From: Fusobacterium sp. JB019
Lineage (GTDB): Bacteria > Fusobacteriota > Fusobacteriia > Fusobacteriales > Fusobacteriaceae
Direction of reading: 5' to 3'
Assembly (NCBI GenBank): GCA_030673965.1
Contig: JAUTCN010000002.1
Span: 372,001 to 436,000, forward strand
Length of the DNA stretch: 64,000 nucleotides
The notes under the pieces were generated by a model that worked only from the letters and a program-made list of their open reading frames with translations, searched no databases and was not told the origin of the DNA. The position numbers and the translations under genes were made by a program. Below are positions 59,206 to 64,000 of the stretch, one piece after another (within the stretch, counting starts at the first letter, position 1; each line of letters starts with the position of its first letter).

Positions 59206-59781
59206 TTATACTAACACATTTTCATTCTTTTCTCTAGTTAAATAAAGTGTAAGTATTTTTTTTATAGTTCTAGCATTTCTAATTGTTACTTTTTTATTTA
59301 CTGAAGAACTTGCAATTTTATACCATCTTGTTTTAGATAAAGTTGCCCTTGGTGCAGACCAAAATATAACATTTTTATAATGCTGAACTTTTTCATATTC
59401 TGGTTTCTCTTCCCCTACAGCTTTATATACTTCTTTAATTGTTGTTGGAGGAATTAAAAAAATTACTTGATTAATTATTTCTTTATCAGAATTTATATCC
59501 CACCATTTTGGAGTATTCTCTAAAATATCAGATAATTCATTTAAAGATACAATAGTCACAGGAATGTTTAATAAAAATTTTTCAGAAATAATAAACTGAC
59601 ATAAATCTATAAGTTTAGTTCTATCATTTTCATTAGTCGAAAAAAGAATATTTCCACTATTAATATAAGTGCTCACATTTACAAATCCTATTTCTTCAAA
59701 AGCTAATTTTAATAATGGCATTGATACTTTATTTTTACCACTTATATTTACACCACGTAAAAGAGCAATATACTTTTCCAA
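59206..59781 (-). CDS. DUF1697 family protein
   Basis: 191 residues. The family opens with YIALLRGVNISGKNKVSMPLLK, followed by TYINSGNILFSTNEN and a C-terminal YKIASSSVNKKVTIRNARTIKKI, all DUF1697 signatures. These cytoplasmic alpha/beta proteins are widespread, and their biochemical function is unknown. The C-terminal RNARTIKKILTLY segment is basic and could contact nucleic acid. Monocistronic upstream of gldA. Confidence 0.9.
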   Translation of the reverse strand: MEKYIALLRGVNISGKNKVSMPLLKLAFEEIGFVNVSTYINSGNILFSTNENDRTKLIDLCQFIISEKFLLNIPVTIVSLNELSDILENTPKWWDINSDKEIINQVIFLIPPTTIKEVYKAVGEEKPEYEKVQHYKNVIFWSAPRATLSKTRWYKIASSSVNKKVTIRNARTIKKILTLYLTREKNENVLV

Positions 59782-60272
59782 ATAAAAACACCTCCAATTA
59801 TCTATCTAAATTTCTATTCTAAATTTCTACTTATAGTTTATCACTATAAAATATATATAACAATAACATTAACTAATTAATTCCTTCTAATTTTATTCCA
59901 GTACTTTTCCAGTACTTTTAACTTTTCCCCTCAACTCTTCTGTAAAAAATCCAGTTTTATAAAGATAGTAATTAAATTATGTTACAATAACAAAAACTGT
60001 AATTTTCAACTAAAAAAAGACCTTGTAATTTGGAAAATAAAGAGCGTTTTTACTCTCTTCCTTGTAATTACATAGGCCTTTTTTTGATGGCTAAAACACC
60101 CCTATAATGGCTCTAGAACCTATCTTCAATTTGTTTATTTTAAAGGTTTTAAGAGTGGATGCTTTGGAAATCGCCCTAAATAACAGTTGTAATTACTATA
60201 TCTCAGACATCTTTTCGTTTAACTAGTACAAAACAGGGTGTTTTTTTGCTTTATTTCATGTTTTTATCCCTC
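59782..60272. other. Structured gene-free region with nested inverted repeats
   Basis: 490 bases without an ORF worth calling. At 60011-60085 the outer arms AAAAAAAGACCTTGTAATT and AATTACATAGGCCTTTTTTT flank an inner hairpin (GAGCG/ACTCT region); on the minus strand this is a terminator after the STAND gene. At 60092-60247 longer-range arms AAAACACCC and GGGTGTTTT enclose about 137 bases; this could be a small mobile-element remnant or a non-coding RNA. The 59782-60000 part is plain AT-rich sequence. Confidence 0.5.
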
Positions 60273-63200
60273 TTATCTTTCCATCAATTTTTTGCTAATA
60301 ATACGTGTTGAGCCAAATTGATTTTTAAACATAATATCCCATAACTCCATACATTTACATGCTATCTCTTCTCTAGTTCCCTTAGACTCATCATAAAGCC
60401 TCGCAACCAAATTCGAAATTTCGTTATTCATCATATAATCATCATCTTTTTTCATAACTTTATCTCTACACAATTCTAAAATAATATTTGAAAATTCTAA
60501 TATTGATTTTAAAGTATTTTTTAAATATTCAACAAACAAATAAATTGTTCTATAATCTAACTTTGTTTTAAATAATCTTATTATAAATTTAGAATCCTCT
60601 TCTAGATCAACAACTCCATTTAAAAATATTTTATGGAGAAATTTATTAATATCTTTTCCCAACTCTAAAAAGTTATATACTATCTCTTTTATTTTTTTCT
60701 TATATTCTTTTTTATCAAAATAATTTGCTGCCATCTCTAAAATATAATCACTTTGTTTTTCACTCATATCTTTTAAACTTTCATTAAAAATTTCAGAAAA
60801 TTTTTCTTCGCATAAACTCATCTCTATAACACTATATGAACCTATTCTTAAAAGATCTTCGTCTTTTGAATTATAGCATTTTGAAATTATCTCTGTTATT
60901 CTTTCCTTATAATTATTATACATATTAAAAAATAATTTTCTTGATTCTCTAAAACTAGCATATCTTATATCCTCTTTAAATAATAAAACAAACTTATCAT
61001 ATGCCCATTCTTTGTCTATATTACAAACTGGAAAAAGACTTTCCATTGTTGCATATTTAACTTCAATATTTTTATCTTCTAATAACTTTTCTATGGTTGA
61101 CTTAAACACTTCATACAAAACCTTATTTCCCCATAATAAAACACCTATAGTTATTGCCGCTTCTCCTCTGCAACAGTTCCTTGAATTATCTAATATCATA
61201 TTGCAACTTGACATATCTTTATCATCAGAAGTAGTTACATTTATTTTCCCAAATTCTGGATCTTTATGATTTATCGCTATATTTTTTATTTGCTCTATTA
61301 CTTTATTTGACCAAATAATTTCTTTCTTCTTTTGAATTATAGTTAGAAAATTTCTTGCTCTTCCAGATTCCATATTACATGGAAATTTAATCATAAGTTC
61401 TTCCAAAATTTCTTTTGATAAATTTTCTAATTCAGATGAAAAGGCTACTCCATAAAATAAAGAATCAATAAAAACATCATCAATTTCTTCTTTGCTTTTT
61501 AAAACCATTTCTATTATCTTTTTAGAATCTTTTTTCACAGCTTCTGTAAAATCACTAGCAATCTGTTCTATTGAATTATCTATAAAGAAATCTTTTCTTT
61601 CTCTAATTCTGTACCTACTCTTTTCTTTTATTTTTTGACTTTTTATAATTTTCAACCATCTTTTTGCAGATAAAGCTTTTCCTGATAATGAAGACTTAAT
61701 AGCTGTAAAGCCACCATCTTCCCTATAGTAACTAGATATTCTTTCTGGATATTTTCTATTCAATACCTTTATCAAAGCTTTTCCTTCATTACTCAATCTT
61801 TTATAAGAAAGATGTGGCAACAATTCTTTTTGCAACAATCCCCAGAAATTCCACCCTGTTAATTCTTTTTTATTTTTCTTTTCCTTTGTTTTTCTTTTAT
61901 ATATTTCAATATCAAAACGATCTATATATTTTATAATCATTGTTTCTAGTTTTTTGAAATTTAAATCACTACAATATTCAGAATATTTACTTATAACCCT
62001 TTTGATTAGTCTCAAAGTATCTGAATTACCACTTGTCTCATCTACTATAAAATCTGAGTTGAAATTATTAATAATTATTTCTACAACTTTATCACTAAAA
62101 TTTTCAGGTATATAAAATAATCCATGTAATATAATTTCATTAAAAATATTATAATTTTTTCCTAAATATTCTTGATAATATTCAAAAAAATATTTAGGTG
62201 AACTCTTAATTAGTGAAATATTAGCTTTTTTTATAATTTCAACACAAATACGATTAATATTTTTTCTATTATGTCTATTCCTCCATTCAAAAAAAGCATT
62301 TTCTTTTGGAATATATTTCACTAATTTTTCTAGTACAAACTTTCCATCTTTTATCTCTATATTCTCTAGAGAATCTAAACATTTATCTTCATACCTATAT
62401 TCACTTCCTAAATTAACTTTACAATTCATCCAATATGATAATATTTTTATTGCCCTTTCTTCTTTTTTAAAAAATAAGCCTTTATCTATATAGACTATTT
62501 TTAAAAAATCAGAATCATACTCATAAAATTTTTCTCTTAATTCAAACATTTTATCAGTATCTTCAGATGGATAAGGAGATAAACATCTATAAAATTCCTT
62601 GCTGTCCTCTTTATTTTCAAATGCATGCTTAGAAATAAAATCAATATACTCTTCATCGTAATCTCTAGAAATACTATAAAGTAATTTAAACACTGTCTCT
62701 TTTTTAGAACTATCTCCAATCCATTTATCTAAAATTTTATTTTTTATTAAAACATTTATATATTTTTTATTTCCAGAAATAACATCTTTTAATATATAGT
62801 TTTCTATACTTTTATTTTCACAATTTTCTAAAATATATTTTTCTATAATGTAATTTGGATTTTTAATCTGATTTAAAAGTTCATAAAATAAAAATTTAAT
62901 ATAAAATCTAATGCTTTCAGATTCAAGCATCTTTTTTCCTATCTCTAAAAATTCTCTTTGATTATCTTCCAAAATATTTTGTAAAAGCATTTGCATTTGA
63001 TATCGCCTATTTGGTGTTTGTCTAGTTTTGCCTCCTATAATATTTTCAATATCTATTCCATTATCATAATCATCTAGCATATTTTTATAAATAAAATAAT
63101 CTAAAATTGATTGATGGACAAAAGAAATTTTATCATTTTTACTTACAACTAACATCCCATTTGAAACCAAAAGGTTTAAAACACTTTGGTTTGTATCCAA

Positions 63201-64000
63201 CCTTCTCTTAGAAATTTCTGAATATCCTTTTTCATCAAATTTTTCTGATATTTTTTTTATTTCTCCTCTTATTAATTCTTCTCCTATTTGACAAGAAGAA
63301 CCTTTTTTTATAATTTCTTCAAACCATCCATACATTAATTTACTAGTAGTTGAATAATCAGTATTTTCTTTTTTTAGATCAAATTGTTGCCATATGTACA
63401 AATTACTAGGTATACTTAATACTTTTTTTGTTTTCAATGATAATTTATTATAGCTACTCGTTCCCATAATATTTTTCAAAATTTCTTCTTTCAGTTCTTT
63501 TATTTCAATTTTTTTCCAACAATTATCATTTAAGTTAAAAAGCTTGTTTATTCCAGTATCTTTTTCTAAATCATAAGTTCTACATACAAAAATTAATATT
63601 ATTTTATGTTCTCTTTTTTTATTTATATTATTTAATTCTATAATAAATTCTTTACAAACTCTTAAAGACTCACTTGAATTAGCTTTCGTCCATCTAAAAG
63701 CATCTAATTGATCTAATATTACAATTCCTTTTTTGTCTTTCATTATTTTATCAGCACAATAAGATATTGGCCCTTCCAGTGATAACTCCTCTCCCCAATA
63801 AAATATATTTTTTTTAGGTATATATTTATCTAATTTTATTGCGACATAAGGTATCTCCTTTTTCTCACAATAATCTATTATTTCATAAGTACATCCACTT
63901 TTCCCAAACCCAGCTCTACCATGAATTATTATTGAGTTTTCTTTTTCTATCTCTTCTATACATTTTTGTGTTTCTTCTCTCTTAATAAAACCATCCTTCA
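60273..64000 (-). CDS. Large STAND/NACHT-like P-loop NTPase with helical-repeat C-terminus (N-terminus beyond window)
   Basis: At least 1241 codons; the frame continues to the right edge with no start in view (the first ATG, at 63743, lies after the P-loop and is not the start). The visible N-terminal part has Walker A GRAGFGKSG, about 50 bases-worth of codons from the edge, and Walker B GIVILDQLDAF. IILIFVCRTYDLEKD resembles the sensor-1 strand with Arg, and ISFVHQSILDYFIYKNML is the winged-helix-like segment closing a STAND module. The remaining 900 or so residues are Lys/Ile/Glu/Asn-rich helical repeats, HEAT- or TPR-like. This architecture is shared with Avs-type antiphage NTPases, which carry an N-terminal effector; that part is outside the window. 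Confidence 0.78.
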   Translation of the reverse strand, partial: KDGFIKREETQKCIEEIEKENSIIIHGRAGFGKSGCTYEIIDYCEKKEIPYVAIKLDKYIPKKNIFYWGEELSLEGPISYCADKIMKDKKGIVILDQLDAFRWTKANSSESLRVCKEFIIELNNINKKREHKIILIFVCRTYDLEKDTGINKLFNLNDNCWKKIEIKELKEEILKNIMGTSSYNKLSLKTKKVLSIPSNLYIWQQFDLKKENTDYSTTSKLMYGWFEEIIKKGSSCQIGEELIRGEIKKISEKFDEKGYSEISKRRLDTNQSVLNLLVSNGMLVVSKNDKISFVHQSILDYFIYKNMLDDYDNGIDIENIIGGKTRQTPNRRYQMQMLLQNILEDNQREFLEIGKKMLESESIRFYIKFLFYELLNQIKNPNYIIEKYILENCENKSIENYILKDVISGNKKYINVLIKNKILDKWIGDSSKKETVFKLLYSISRDYDEEYIDFISKHAFENKEDSKEFYRCLSPYPSEDTDKMFELREKFYEYDSDFLKIVYIDKGLFFKKEERAIKILSYWMNCKVNLGSEYRYEDKCLDSLENIEIKDGKFVLEKLVKYIPKENAFFEWRNRHNRKNINRICVEIIKKANISLIKSSPKYFFEYYQEYLGKNYNIFNEIILHGLFYIPENFSDKVVEIIINNFNSDFIVDETSGNSDTLRLIKRVISKYSEYCSDLNFKKLETMIIKYIDRFDIEIYKRKTKEKKNKKELTGWNFWGLLQKELLPHLSYKRLSNEGKALIKVLNRKYPERISSYYREDGGFTAIKSSLSGKALSAKRWLKIIKSQKIKEKSRYRIRERKDFFIDNSIEQIASDFTEAVKKDSKKIIEMVLKSKEEIDDVFIDSLFYGVAFSSELENLSKEILEELMIKFPCNMESGRARNFLTIIQKKKEIIWSNKVIEQIKNIAINHKDPEFGKINVTTSDDKDMSSCNMILDNSRNCCRGEAAITIGVLLWGNKVLYEVFKSTIEKLLEDKNIEVKYATMESLFPVCNIDKEWAYDKFVLLFKEDIRYASFRESRKLFFNMYNNYKERITEIISKCYNSKDEDLLRIGSYSVIEMSLCEEKFSEIFNESLKDMSEKQSDYILEMAANYFDKKEYKKKIKEIVYNFLELGKDINKFLHKIFLNGVVDLEEDSKFIIRLFKTKLDYRTIYLFVEYLKNTLKSILEFSNIILELCRDKVMKKDDDYMMNNEISNLVARLYDESKGTREEIACKCMELWDIMFKNQFGSTRIISKKLMER

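Noticed and set aside
60092-60247. tracrRNA or CRISPR repeat remnant
   Set aside because: Some GTTTTAAGAG-like text is present, but there is no repeat copy, no cas gene, and no anti-repeat complementarity; an inverted-repeat element explains the arms better.

Overview
The window reads as one contiguous stretch of an AT-rich, anaerobic, diderm bacterium, most likely a member of the Fusobacteriota. Several features together suggest this. There is a [FeFe]-hydrogenase maturation gene (hydG). An outer-membrane TolC-type lipoprotein and MacAB efflux genes imply a double membrane. Clostridium-like RNA regulators (a tryptophan T-box and a preQ1-I-like riboswitch) are present, and so are a MATE/MerR pair and W-rich TPR repeats. 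The genus-level call is inference; no rRNA or tRNA gene is visible.

Layout (almost everything is on the minus strand, so operons read right to left). 1-3.7 kb: an unusual cluster of an XRE regulator, a 46-residue membrane peptide, a cysteine-desulfurase-like aminotransferase and a large protein with an embedded sigma-70 region 4, which is cut by the left edge. 3.9-10.8 kb: housekeeping genes pnp-rimO-pgsA-yggT, then rsmH, a DivIC/FtsL-like gene and rlmD. 11-13.5 kb: promoter, preQ1-I-like riboswitch and terminator, then a radical SAM gene (QueL candidate), the YhhQ queuosine-precursor transporter and a TPR protein. 13.5-16.1 kb: a structured leader ahead of a TM1266-type regulator, hydG and a HAD phosphatase. 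16-21.9 kb: diguanylate cyclase, a MATE pump with a divergent MerR regulator, cardiolipin synthase and a secreted protein. 22-28.7 kb: complete trpEGDCFBA operon behind a T-box leader with a UGG specifier. 28.8-33.6 kb: a lipoprotein glutamine amidotransferase and three exported methionine-rich repeat proteins. All four are driven by near-identical promoters, and nitroreductase, Rrf2 and MarR genes are interspersed among them. 33.6-38.4 kb: cyclase, second MATE protein, solitary ThsB-like TIR protein, small secreted protein, GlpQ and YccF. 38.5-45 kb: two-component system, MacA, MacB and TolC-like operon. 45.3-57.3 kb: a GPH symporter with AtoDA CoA-transferase, then a myo-inositol catabolic operon (iolC-J-D-E2-E-B and an oxidoreductase) with an IolR-type repressor. 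57.4-59.8 kb: methyltransferase, glycerol dehydrogenase and a DUF1697 protein. 59.8-64 kb: a structured intergenic region and a large STAND-type NTPase cut by the right edge, a candidate defence protein.

The main candidates for undescribed biology are: (i) the four-gene regulon of exported Met-rich MMxxDG-repeat proteins with a common promoter and a dyad at the transcript start; (ii) the unidentified structured leader with a terminator upstream of the hydG operon; (iii) the left-edge sigma-4 fusion protein with its desulfurase-like partner; (iv) the right-edge STAND NTPase with nested inverted repeats next to it; (v) the riboswitch-controlled queuosine-salvage operon. Functions of the two edge genes cannot be settled without the flanking sequence.
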